Of a stretch of 36,161 bases of DNA, positions 18,911-26,250 are shown in pieces. Positions within the stretch are counted from its first letter, which is position 1, and every line of letters starts with the position of its first letter. Below the pieces are notes generated by a model. The model was not told the origin of the DNA, searched no databases, and worked only from the letters and a program-made list of their open reading frames with translations. The translations under genes were made by a program, and so were the position numbers. This DNA comes from an uncultured Collinsella sp. (GTDB lineage: Bacteria > Actinomycetota > Coriobacteriia > Coriobacteriales > Coriobacteriaceae): NCBI GenBank assembly GCA_902478875.1, contig CABSMZ010000002.1, positions 1 through 36,161 of the forward strand, given 5' to 3'.

Positions 18911-18939
18911 TGTGTCAAAGGGACAGTTCCTTTGACACA
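18911..18939. repeat. TGTGTCAAAGG palindrome
   Basis: TGTGTCAAAGG (18911-18921) and CCTTTGACACA (18929-18939) form a perfect 11-bp inverted repeat around GACAGTT. It resembles the other GGGAC-containing palindromes in this window. Confidence 0.75.
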
Positions 18940-19030
18940 TCCTCAACGGGCCGGCGACTCGGTCCAAACCACGGTAACCCTGCGAGCGCCCGGCAATGTG
19001 GCGCCGCAAAAATCGAAAGGAATGTGTCAG

Positions 19031-20014
19031 ATGTACGAGATCGACCTTAACCTCCCTAAGCAGATCGTCGCTGACGTCCTGTCCAACCACGAGATCCACA
19101 GCGTCGCCTTCGTCGGCTGCGGTGCTTCCATGTCCGACCTGTACCCCGCCAAGTACTTCCTGGCCAACAACACGGACAAGCTGAACGTTCAGATCTTCAC
19201 CGCTAACGAGTTCAACTACGACACGCCCTCCTGGGTCAACGAGCACACCTTCGTGATCACCTGCTCCCTCGGTGGTTCCACGCCCGAGACCGTCGAGGCC
19301 AACAAGACCGCCAAGAAGCACAACTGCCCGGTCGTCTCCCTCACCAACAAGGCCGGCTCCGCTCTGACCGTCGACGCCGACCACGTCATCGTCCACGGCT
19401 TCCACGCCAACTACGCTGCCAAGTGCGAGAAGCCCGGCTATGCCATCGCTCTTGCTCTCGAGATCCTTCAGCAGACCGAGGGCTATGACCACTACGAGGA
19501 CATGATCACCGGCCTCACCAACATCTTCGATCTCTGCGAGAACGCCGCTCAGCACTGCAAGAAGCTCGCCAAGAAGTTCGCCGAGGACTTCAAGGACGAC
19601 AAGATGATCTACTTCATGGCTTCCGGTGCCTCCGAGAAGATGGCCTACTCTCACGCCGCCTTCCTGTTCACCGAGATGCAGTGGATCGACGCCGCCGCCT
19701 ACAACACCGGCGAGTACTTCCACGGCCCGTTTGAGGTTTCCACCGAGGGTAAGCCCTACGTCTTCTTCATGTCCGATGGCGCTACCCGTCCGATGGACGC
19801 CCGCGCCCTCACCTTCCTTGAGCGCATGGGCGCCAAGGTCGCTCTGATCGACTCCAAGGACTACGGCCTGGCTGACGCCGTGCCCGCGAGCGTCATCACC
19901 TACTTCAACCCGCTGCTGCACCTTGCCGTTATGCGCGAGTACGGCAACCAGATTGCCGAGGCCCGTCAGCACCCGCTGACCATGCGTCGCTACATGTGGA
20001 AGCTTTCCTACTAA
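19031..20014 (+). CDS. SIS-domain sugar-amine deglycase 2, in the PTS operon
   Basis: 327 residues with two SIS folds. Sugar-phosphate loops: VGCGASMSDLYPAKYF and CSLGGSTPETV (an intact SxxGxT). Catalytic-pair equivalents are E215 (TEMQW) and H231 (GEYFHGPFEV), 16 apart as in FraB and GlmS. It ends RRYMWKLSY. The ATG at 19031 is preceded at good spacing by GAAAGG; the ATG at 19022 abuts that site and is less likely. Lying 198 bases behind EIID, it is the best candidate to split the imported, 6-phosphorylated Amadori product into hexose 6-phosphate and free amine. Which amine (lysine or another) cannot be read from the sequence. Confidence 0.85.
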   Translation: MYEIDLNLPKQIVADVLSNHEIHSVAFVGCGASMSDLYPAKYFLANNTDKLNVQIFTANEFNYDTPSWVNEHTFVITCSLGGSTPETVEANKTAKKHNCPVVSLTNKAGSALTVDADHVIVHGFHANYAAKCEKPGYAIALALEILQQTEGYDHYEDMITGLTNIFDLCENAAQHCKKLAKKFAEDFKDDKMIYFMASGASEKMAYSHAAFLFTEMQWIDAAAYNTGEYFHGPFEVSTEGKPYVFFMSDGATRPMDARALTFLERMGAKVALIDSKDYGLADAVPASVITYFNPLLHLAVMREYGNQIAEARQHPLTMRRYMWKLSY

Positions 20015-20048
20015 TCACAAGTAAGTAGACCTTACGGGTTGATTGAGA

Positions 20049-20080
20049 GGGGATGGGGTTTGCGCCCCGTCCCCTTTTTT
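20049..20080 (+). terminator. Intrinsic terminator between deglycase 2 and HAD genes
   Basis: GGGGATGGGG (20049-20058) pairs with CCCCGTCCCC (20065-20074), followed by six T. The HAD ribosome site starts only about 10 bases later, so HAD expression probably depends on read-through. Confidence 0.85.
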
Positions 20081-20100
20081 GCTATCGAAAGGAGATACGT

Positions 20101-20730
20101 ATGATCAAGGCAGTGCTGTTTGACATGGACGGCGTGCTGGTCGATACCGAGTGGTTCTACAACCGTCGTCGCGTGGCGTTTATGGAAGAGAAGGGCTTTC
20201 ACTTTGACGAGATCCCCGATCTTTCGGGGTCTAACGAGCCCGCCATTTGGAAGTCGCTGGTACCTGACGATGTTGAGCTGCGCGAGCGCCTGCGCGTGGA
20301 GTACAAGCAGGTCTACAGCCCAGACCATCCCGTTCCGTATGCCGAGCTGCTCAACGAGCAGACGGAGCCGGTGATGCGCAAGCTGCACGAGCGCGGCGTG
20401 AAGTGCGCCATCGCAAGCTCGTCCTATCGCGAGCTCATTGACGAGCTGGTGGGGATTGCCGGTATCGCCGACGTGCTGGACTACACCATCAGCGGTCACG
20501 AGTGCAGTGCGTTTAAGCCCGACCCCGAGATCTACCTGCGTGCCATGGAGGCGCTGGGGGTGGAGCCTGCCGAATGCCTGGTTATCGAGGACTCGCCTTT
20601 GGGCATCGAGGCCGGCAAGCGCTCCGGCGCCCGCGTCCTGGCGCTGCGTCCGCACGAGGGCGTCAACCTAGATCAGTCCGCCGCCGACGTCGTCATCGAC
20701 AGCCTGACCGACATTTTGGCCGCTTTGTAG
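20101..20730 (+). CDS. HAD-superfamily phosphatase/phosphomutase, beta-PGM-like
   Basis: 209 residues. Motif I is DMDGVLVDTE with nucleophile D8 and acid/base D10. A helical cap follows, then motif II region CAIASSSYREL, Lys in FKPDPEIYLRAM, and motif III/IV VIEDSPLGIEAGKRSG. This is the beta-phosphoglucomutase/small sugar-phosphatase branch. The ATG at 20101 follows GAAAGGAGATACGT. It sits behind the deglycase gene across a terminator and may process the hexose phosphate released by the deglycase or remove phosphorylated dead-end compounds (inference). Confidence 0.88.
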   Translation: MIKAVLFDMDGVLVDTEWFYNRRRVAFMEEKGFHFDEIPDLSGSNEPAIWKSLVPDDVELRERLRVEYKQVYSPDHPVPYAELLNEQTEPVMRKLHERGVKCAIASSSYRELIDELVGIAGIADVLDYTISGHECSAFKPDPEIYLRAMEALGVEPAECLVIEDSPLGIEAGKRSGARVLALRPHEGVNLDQSAADVVIDSLTDILAAL

Positions 20731-20826
20731 TGTCAATCCGCCGCGAGAAGCATTGGTTCACGCGTCTTTTGCTGCGGATTGGCTTAATTTGTCCTCTATT
20801 TGGATTCGTTTGGCTTCGATTCGGAC
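20731..20826. other. Intergenic stretch after the HAD gene
   Basis: No gene is visible in 20731-21084. CAATCCGC (20734-20741) and GCGGATTG (20774-20781) are an 8-bp inverted repeat that may act as a weak terminator. The remainder is the repeat element at 20827-20946 and the upstream region of the YitT gene. Confidence 0.4.
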
Positions 20827-20946
20827 TAAGTGAGTAGGCTTTTTGGTGCAGTACGAGCGCAAAGTGCATCTGCTCTAGCAAAACCGCAGGTCACAGGGGT
20901 GGCGGTTTTGGGTGTGCTCTGCAGGTCGCGTAAAGTCTACTCACTT
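20827..20946. repeat. 120-bp AAGTGAGTAG inverted-repeat element
   Basis: AAGTGAGTAG (20827-20836) and CTACTCACTT (20937-20946) are perfect terminal inverted repeats. Inside, AAAACCGC (20880-20887) and GCGGTTTT (20902-20909) form a terminator-like hairpin. A related half, ACAAGTAAGTAGACCTTA, lies at 20017-20034 just after the SIS protein 2 stop; it matches the right end of this element, read in reverse complement, at 16 of 18 positions. Confidence 0.65.
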
Positions 20947-21084
20947 GTAATTTGGGCCTTTGGTCGTGGGGTTGCTGGTCCCGCTTTGGTTGTCGAGAGA
21001 GGGTGAATTGAAGCGCGCCCGCACGCTCCATGCTACAATCGCGGACATACCCCACAACTACATCTGCCTTCGAAAGGAGCCTGC

Positions 21085-22092
21085 GTGGCGAACGCCATCG
21101 ATCAGCTCACGGACCGAGTGCTCGTACTCGGCCGCCTCACCATCGTACGCCGCGCCATTACCGCTGTGGCGGTCACCATTTCCGCCGTTCTCCAGACATT
21201 CCTGATCCAGGCGTTCATTCGGCCCGCCGACCTGCTTCCGAGCGGTCTTACCGGCGTCGCGGTCCTGCTCGATCGCGTTACCTCGCTTGGCGGCGTTCAC
21301 ATCGACATCTCGCTCGGCATGCTCGCGCTCAACATCCCCGTGGCACTCCTATGTTGGAGCGGCATTAGCAAGCGCTTCGTCATCTTCTCGATGATGCAGG
21401 TCGTGCTCTCATCGCTCTTTCTCAACATCTTTCACTTCGCCCCGTTTTTGGGCGACAAGATCATGCTCATCATTTTTGGCGGCGTGGTCTCGGGTCTGGG
21501 TGCTGCCATCGCGCTTAAGTCCGGCGCATCCACCGGCGGTACCGACTTTATCGCGCTGTGGGTTTCCAACCACACGGGCAAGACCATCTGGGGCGTCATC
21601 TTTGGGTTCAACTGCTTTATCCTGGCGATCTTTGGTTTTATGTTTGGCTGGGACAAGGCGGCGTACTCCATCGTGTTCCAGTTTATTTCGACCAAGACCA
21701 TCGACAGCTTCTATCGTCGCTACGACCGCGTGACGCTGCAGATCACGACGCGCAAGGCAGACGAGGTCATGACCGCCTATGTTGACCATTTTCAGCACGG
21801 CGTTAGCTGCGCCGAGGTCATTGGCGGATACAGCCGCGAGAAGATGTACCTGCTGCACGCCGTTGTCTCGACCTACGAGAGCCAGGACATTATCAAGCTG
21901 GTGTGCGACATCGATCCCGGCGCCGTGATCAACGTGTTCCACACGCTCAACTTTGTGGGCGGCTGGTGGGGAGGTCATGTCGACGAGCCCATGCCCACGG
22001 CCGTTCCCGATCCCGACAAGCCCGCACGCATGGCCAGCAGGCAGGCGCGCCTCAGCGAGCAGGACAGCCTGCAGCAGGACGACGGCAAGTAG
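21085..22092 (+). CDS. YitT family membrane protein
   Basis: 335 residues. The N-terminal two thirds contain five to six hydrophobic helices with FIRPADLLPSGLTGVAVLL and ALKSGASTGGTDFIALWVS, the patterns of the YitT/DUF161 domain. The C-terminus (about 215-300) matches the DUF2179 cytoplasmic domain (RVTLQITTRKADEVMTAYV, HAVVSTYESQDIIKLVCDID). Function is unsettled; it is a common integral membrane protein in Firmicutes and Actinobacteria. The start is GTG with GAAAGGA six bases upstream. A hydrophilic tail follows the domain. It is not obviously tied to the sugar-amine genes. Confidence 0.88.
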   Translation: MANAIDQLTDRVLVLGRLTIVRRAITAVAVTISAVLQTFLIQAFIRPADLLPSGLTGVAVLLDRVTSLGGVHIDISLGMLALNIPVALLCWSGISKRFVIFSMMQVVLSSLFLNIFHFAPFLGDKIMLIIFGGVVSGLGAAIALKSGASTGGTDFIALWVSNHTGKTIWGVIFGFNCFILAIFGFMFGWDKAAYSIVFQFISTKTIDSFYRRYDRVTLQITTRKADEVMTAYVDHFQHGVSCAEVIGGYSREKMYLLHAVVSTYESQDIIKLVCDIDPGAVINVFHTLNFVGGWWGGHVDEPMPTAVPDPDKPARMASRQARLSEQDSLQQDDGK

Positions 22093-22133
22093 GGTTTTGG
22101 CATTTTGCTGGCCTGGCGCAATCCTGTCCGCTT

Positions 22134-22169
22134 GAGCCTCCCGAAAGCCTCGCTGCTTTCGGGAGGCTC
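22134..22169 (+). terminator. Terminator hairpin after the YitT gene
   Basis: Perfect 15-bp stem: GAGCCTCCCGAAAGC (22134-22148) and GCTTTCGGGAGGCTC (22155-22169), 6-base loop, then TCGTTT. Confidence 0.8.
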
Positions 22170-22176
22170 TCGTTTG

Positions 22177-22220
22177 CCCAGATAAAACCTACCAAAAAGA
22201 AGCTGTCGCTTTTTGGTAGG
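22177..22220. repeat. AAACCTACC palindromic repeat, copy B
   Basis: CCTACCAAAAAG (22188-22199) pairs perfectly with CTTTTTGGTAGG (22209-22220). The left flank CCCAGATAAAA equals the reverse complement of the flank of copy C (30548-30597). The loop sequence differs. Confidence 0.75.
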
Positions 22221-22263
22221 GAGGGTGTATCGTTTTATCAATATGAGATAACATGAAACTAGA

Positions 22264-22276
22264 CGTTATATACGTA
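22264..22276. promoter_or_regulatory. CGTTATATACG operator-like site before GntR2
   Basis: CGTTATATACGTA sits 37 bases before the GntR2 start; ATAAC occurs just upstream at 22246. It shares the CGTTAT half-site with the PTS operator at 16196-16214, suggesting GntR2 autoregulates and also controls the PTS and EamA genes. Confidence 0.45.
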
Positions 22277-22312
22277 TTAGTTATTTCGATATTCCGATAA
22301 GAGTGATTAGAT

Positions 22313-23032
22313 ATGCCTGCGCCCAAAAATGCACCGCTTTACCAGCAGATTTACGACGAAATCAAGGACGCGATCGAGAAAGGTGTTTATGCACCCAAGG
22401 AGCGTATTCCGTCCGAGCTTGAGCTAGCCGAGCAGTACGACGTGAGCCGCATTACGGTGCGCCGCGCCGTCGAGGAGCTGTGCTCCGATGGATACCTGGT
22501 TAAGCAGCAGGGCCGTGGCACCTTTGTCTCCACGCCGCACATCAACCGCCAGTTCCACGCTTCAACGCTGCAGACGTTTACCGCGCTGTGTGCCGATAAT
22601 GGCATGAAGGCGGGCGCGCATGTGGTCGATCGCCAGATTGTGCCGGCACGTCAAAACGAGATGGAGTTCTTTGGCCTGCAAAAGGACGCGCTGCTGCTGC
22701 ATATTAAGCGCGTGCGCACAGCCGACGGCGAGCCCATCTTTGAGGAGAACATCTTTGTGCCGTTTGACGCCTACCGTGAGCTGTTGACGGCCGATCTTGA
22801 GAACAAGTCGATTTTTGCCGAGGTCGAGCGTGTTGGCGGAACGCCGATTGTCTCGGTTGGCTACCGCACGGTCGAAGCCGTTCGTGCCAATACCGAGCAG
22901 GCGGCCGAGTTGGGCATTGCCCCGCACGATCCACTGCTCAATCTGCGTGCCAGCTTTACCGGTCCCAATGGCGAGCCGGTTCTGATGGGTAAGCAGTACT
23001 ACGTGGGATCGCGCTACGTTATGGTCATGTAA
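22313..23032 (+). CDS. GntR/HutC-family regulator (UTRA), GntR2
   Basis: 239 residues. The winged helix (about 8-75) has LYQQIYDEIKDAIEKGVYAPKERIPSE, VSRITVRRAVEELCSDGYLV and wing QQGRGTFVSTP. The UTRA domain (about 95-235) has LLHIKRVRTADGEPIFEENIFVPF. Similar in layout to the GntR proteins at 25351 and 34221. It is preceded by a CGTTAT-type site like those at the PTS and EamA promoters, making it the best candidate regulator of those genes. No strong ribosome site is seen; AAGAG lies upstream of the ATG. A structured repeat begins immediately after its stop codon. Confidence 0.9.
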   Translation: MPAPKNAPLYQQIYDEIKDAIEKGVYAPKERIPSELELAEQYDVSRITVRRAVEELCSDGYLVKQQGRGTFVSTPHINRQFHASTLQTFTALCADNGMKAGAHVVDRQIVPARQNEMEFFGLQKDALLLHIKRVRTADGEPIFEENIFVPFDAYRELLTADLENKSIFAEVERVGGTPIVSVGYRTVEAVRANTEQAAELGIAPHDPLLNLRASFTGPNGEPVLMGKQYYVGSRYVMVM

Positions 23033-23180
23033 GTTACGCGGTTTTACCAAACCGCGTAACGGCTCGACGCTGCAAACGCCCCTAAGCGGCAATCTGACGT
23101 TCAATCGTCGGTCGCGTACCGAAGTACGCTTCCCTCCTCTTTCACGTCACCTTGCTCGCTTAGGGGCGTTTTCGCTGACC
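23033..23180 (+). repeat. Structured intergenic repeat, copy 3 (best preserved)
   Basis: Begins on the base after the GntR2 stop. H1 is GTTACGCGGTTT-TACC-AAACCGCGTAAC (23033-23060), a perfect 12-bp stem. The outer stem is AAACGCCCCTAAGC (23074-23087) / GCTTAGGGGCGTTT (23158-23171), 14 bp perfect. The enclosed hairpin is GCGTAC-CGAA-GTACGC (23114-23129). Bases between are largely identical to copy 1 after mfd. Confidence 0.85.
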
Positions 23181-23220
23181 CATACCCAGCCAGCGACGTT
23201 TCCGCGCTTGTCAAGAGACT

Positions 23221-23274
23221 AGTCGTTGGGGACGTTCTTAAACGGCCAGTCATTCAAGAACGTCCCCAATGACT
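23221..23274. repeat. GGGGACGTTCTT palindrome
   Basis: AGTCGTTGGGGACGTTCTT (23221-23239) pairs with its complement at 23256-23274 over 19 bases with one wobble; the loop is 16 bases. Together with copy 3 of the structured repeat this fills the gap 23033-23365, which holds no gene. Confidence 0.8.
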
Positions 23275-23365
23275 ACCCGCAGAATGAGCGTGGCCGGCAG
23301 CCGTGCGGCACCGGTCCGCGTGGCGGCGTATAATCGGCGGCAGATGATTCTGACGTTAGGAAACC

Positions 23366-25348
23366 ATGACCGATAGCATGCAGCAGATGGCGCTCGACAC
23401 GCTCGGCGCCTATTTTGGCTACACCTCGTTTCGCCCGGGGCAGGACCGCATGGTGGATGCGATTCTTGCCGGCCGCGATGCGCTCGGCGTTATGCCCACA
23501 GGCGCCGGCAAGTCCATTTGCTACCAGGTGCCCGCGCTCATGCTGCCTGGTATCACCTTTGTGGTGAGTCCGTTGCTGTCGCTTATGGAGGACCAGACTC
23601 GCGCGCTGCTCGCGGCGGGTGCGCGCCCCAGTTATCTCAACTCCAGCCTTACCCCGGCCCAGCAAAACACCGTGCTCAAGCGGGCGCGCGAGGGGCGCTA
23701 CCAGCTTATGTATGTGGCACCCGAGCGCCTGCTCGAGCCGCGCTTTCTGGCCTTTGCGCAGGAAGCTGCGGCCGAAGGCGGCATCGGCGTGCCTCTCGTG
23801 GCCATTGACGAGGCCCACTGCGTGAGCCAGTGGGGCCAGGATTTCCGTCCCGCTTACCTGCAGATTCGCGAGTTCATCGATTCCCTGCCGCGGCGCCCGA
23901 TCGTGGCGGCGTTTACCGCCACGGCGACCGAGCGCGTGCGCGCCGATATCCAGCAAATGCTCGGCCTGCAAAACCCGGCGACCGTGGTGACGGGTTTTGA
24001 TCGCAAGAACCTCTACTTTGGTTGCGAGGAGATGGGCGACAAGGCCAAGACCGCGTGGGTGCGCGACTACGTGATCGCGCATTCGAGCGAGAGCGGCATC
24101 GTGTATTGCTCGACCCGCAAGACGGTCGATGCGCTGGCCGCGGAGCTTGCCGAGGCGCTGGGTCCTAGCGGCATTCGCGTGGGCCGTTATCACGCCGGCA
24201 TGGGCAACGACGCTCGCCGCCAGAGCCAGCGCGCCTTTATCGACGACGACATTCAGGTGATGGTTGCCACCAACGCCTTTGGCATGGGCATCGACAAACC
24301 CAACGTGCGCTACGTGATTCACAACAACGTGCCCGAGAGCATCGAGGCCTACTACCAGGAAGCGGGTCGCGCCGGCCGCGATGACGATCCGGCAAGCTGC
24401 CATTTGCTGTGGAACGGCAACGATTTCCGTATGCGCCGCTTTTTGATCGATCGCGGCGATGCGGCCGATGAGGCACTCGACGACGAGCAGCGCGCGTGGG
24501 CGCTCCAGAACCGTTATCGCCTGCTCAGCCAGATGGAGGGCTACTGCAATACCACCGGCTGCCTGCGCGAATACATGCTGCGCTACTTTGGCGACGAGGC
24601 CGCGGCCGAGCATGCGGCAGCGGCCGGTGCGGGCGCCACCGCCACGGACGACGCCGAGGGCTGCGGCAACTGCAGCAACTGCCTTACGCAGTTCGAGGTC
24701 GAGGACGTCACCGATATGGCCCGCGCCGCTGTGCGTTATGTGGCCACGCGTCCCATGCGCTTTGGCAAGTCGCTCATCGCCGATGTGCTTCACGGCGGCA
24801 ACACCGAGCGCATTCGCCAGATGCATTTGGACGAGGACTGCGGCTACGGTGAGCTGTCGAGCGAATCGGTCGGGCGCATCAAGGATATCATCGGCCAGCT
24901 GTGCGGCCGCGGTTATCTGGCTACCTCGCAGGGGCAGTACCCGGTCGTGGGCCTGGGCCCGCGCGCCGGTGAGGTCGAGGACGAAGCGTTTGCCTTTACC
25001 GTTAAGCGTCGCGCGTCCAAGCGCAAGGCCTCGGCCCGCGCCCGCCGTGCGGTGGATCTGCTGCGCGAGGAGGCCGAGCTGGATCAGCGCCCACGCGTGG
25101 GTGACGATGCTGAGCTGTTCGAGTGCCTGCGTGCCCTGCGCAAGGAGATCTCGACCGAGTTGGAGATGGCGCCGTATATGGTCTTTTCCGACAAGGCCCT
25201 GCGCGGCCTGTGCCGCCTGCGTCCGCGGACGCGCGACGAGCTCATTCAGGTCAACGGCATTGGCGAGAAAAAGGCCGACGCCTTTGGCGAGCAGTTTATG
25301 GCGGCGATTGAAGAGTTTGAGTCCGAGCATGCACGGGATGGAGCGTAA
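23366..25348 (+). CDS. recQ: ATP-dependent DNA helicase RecQ
   Basis: 660 residues, a 3'-5' helicase for recombination and stalled forks. Residues: Walker A PTGAGKSICYQ (K49), DEAH (148-151) within IDEAHCVSQWGQDFRPAY, the RecQ aromatic-rich loop, TATATERVR, and GRAGRDDDPASC. The RQC zinc site is formed by cysteines in YCNTTGCLREYM and CGNCSNCL. The winged helix follows, then a C-terminal HRDC domain (about 575-655; LRRLRP-like segment and DELIQVNGIGEKKADAFG). An Ala-rich insert (about 415-430) splits the zinc region. The ATG follows GTTAGGAAACC. The next gene, a GntR regulator, starts two bases after the stop. Confidence 0.95.
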   Translation: MTDSMQQMALDTLGAYFGYTSFRPGQDRMVDAILAGRDALGVMPTGAGKSICYQVPALMLPGITFVVSPLLSLMEDQTRALLAAGARPSYLNSSLTPAQQNTVLKRAREGRYQLMYVAPERLLEPRFLAFAQEAAAEGGIGVPLVAIDEAHCVSQWGQDFRPAYLQIREFIDSLPRRPIVAAFTATATERVRADIQQMLGLQNPATVVTGFDRKNLYFGCEEMGDKAKTAWVRDYVIAHSSESGIVYCSTRKTVDALAAELAEALGPSGIRVGRYHAGMGNDARRQSQRAFIDDDIQVMVATNAFGMGIDKPNVRYVIHNNVPESIEAYYQEAGRAGRDDDPASCHLLWNGNDFRMRRFLIDRGDAADEALDDEQRAWALQNRYRLLSQMEGYCNTTGCLREYMLRYFGDEAAAEHAAAAGAGATATDDAEGCGNCSNCLTQFEVEDVTDMARAAVRYVATRPMRFGKSLIADVLHGGNTERIRQMHLDEDCGYGELSSESVGRIKDIIGQLCGRGYLATSQGQYPVVGLGPRAGEVEDEAFAFTVKRRASKRKASARARRAVDLLREEAELDQRPRVGDDAELFECLRALRKEISTELEMAPYMVFSDKALRGLCRLRPRTRDELIQVNGIGEKKADAFGEQFMAAIEEFESEHARDGA

Positions 25349-25350
25349 CG

Positions 25351-26106
25351 ATGGCATTCGACGATAAAACCGGCCGCGCTGACGTGTCCGCCGTACCGCT
25401 GTACCAGCAGGTCATGGACGACCTAAAGGGCGAGATCGCGCACGGTGTGTACCCTGCCGGTTCGCGCATCCCTGCCGAGATGGAACTCGCGAAGTCCTAC
25501 GGCGTGGGACGCATCACCGTGCGCCGCGCCATCGAGGAGCTGTCGCGCGCGGGGTATCTCAACCGCCAGCAGGGGAGGGGCACCTTTGTGTGCGCTCCCA
25601 AGCTCAAGCGCAAGATTCGCCAGAAGGGTGACGTCCAGAGCTTCACTGAGGGTTGTGCTGCCAACGACATGGTGGCCGGAGCGCGTCTGGTGTCGCGCAC
25701 AGTCGTCGCGGCAACGCGCGAGGATGCGGCATTCTTTGGCGTGGAGCCCGGCTGCGAGCTTATCGTGGTCGAGCGCGTGCGCACGGCCGATGGCATCCCC
25801 GTCATGCTCGAGAACAACGCCTTTGTGCTGGCCGACCATCCCTATCTGCAGACGCTGGCCGATGAGGACCTCACCGATAACTCGATCTTTGCGCTCGTTG
25901 CCGAGCATTCGGGTCGCGCACCGCTCAAGTCCGACCCCTGCACCGTGGAGATTGCGCTTGCCGATGCTCAGGCGGCCCCGCTGCTGGAGGTGCCGGTCGG
26001 CGAGCCGCTCTTCTATATGGAGGCTTACTTTACCGATGAGGACGAGCGGCCCTTGCTGCTCGGACGCCAAAAGATCGTGGGCTCGCGCTACGTCTTCGAC
26101 ATCTAA
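25351..26106 (+). CDS. GntR/HutC-family regulator (UTRA), GntR3
   Basis: 251 residues. The winged helix (about 15-85) has LYQQVMDDLKGEIAHGVYPAGSRIPAE, VGRITVRRAIEELSRAGYL and wing QQGRGTFVCAP. UTRA follows with ELIVVERVRTADGIPVMLENNAFVL. The ATG lies two bases after the recQ stop, so it is probably translationally coupled to recQ even though its logical partner is the SIS gene downstream. Between it and that gene are two TAGAACAACATAGAAC boxes, its likely operators. Confidence 0.9.
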   Translation: MAFDDKTGRADVSAVPLYQQVMDDLKGEIAHGVYPAGSRIPAEMELAKSYGVGRITVRRAIEELSRAGYLNRQQGRGTFVCAPKLKRKIRQKGDVQSFTEGCAANDMVAGARLVSRTVVAATREDAAFFGVEPGCELIVVERVRTADGIPVMLENNAFVLADHPYLQTLADEDLTDNSIFALVAEHSGRAPLKSDPCTVEIALADAQAAPLLEVPVGEPLFYMEAYFTDEDERPLLLGRQKIVGSRYVFDI

Positions 26107-26116
26107 CGTCCATAGA

Positions 26117-26194
26117 TAGAACAACATAGAACAAATTTGCCGAGATGACTTCACGGGCGTTGTTGCACGTGTTATAAATAGGACAACATAGAAC
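26117..26194. promoter_or_regulatory. Paired 16-bp operator boxes before SIS protein 3
   Basis: TAGAACAACATAGAAC at 26117-26132 recurs at 26179-26194 with one mismatch (TAGGACAACATAGAAC). Starts are 62 bp apart, about six helical turns, which would allow looping. They lie upstream of SIS protein 3 and next to the GntR3 gene. Confidence 0.65.
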
Positions 26195-26250
26195 GACAGC
26201 AGGTACGAGCTGCCGTCGCTCAAAACCGCCGCACAAGGAGGAACATCAGG

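Noticed and set aside
17918..19972. A long open minus-strand frame opposite EIID and deglycase 2
   Set aside because: Composition shadow rich in Gly, Asp and His; the plus-strand genes are unambiguous. Frames opposite rmuC and recQ were rejected for the same reason.
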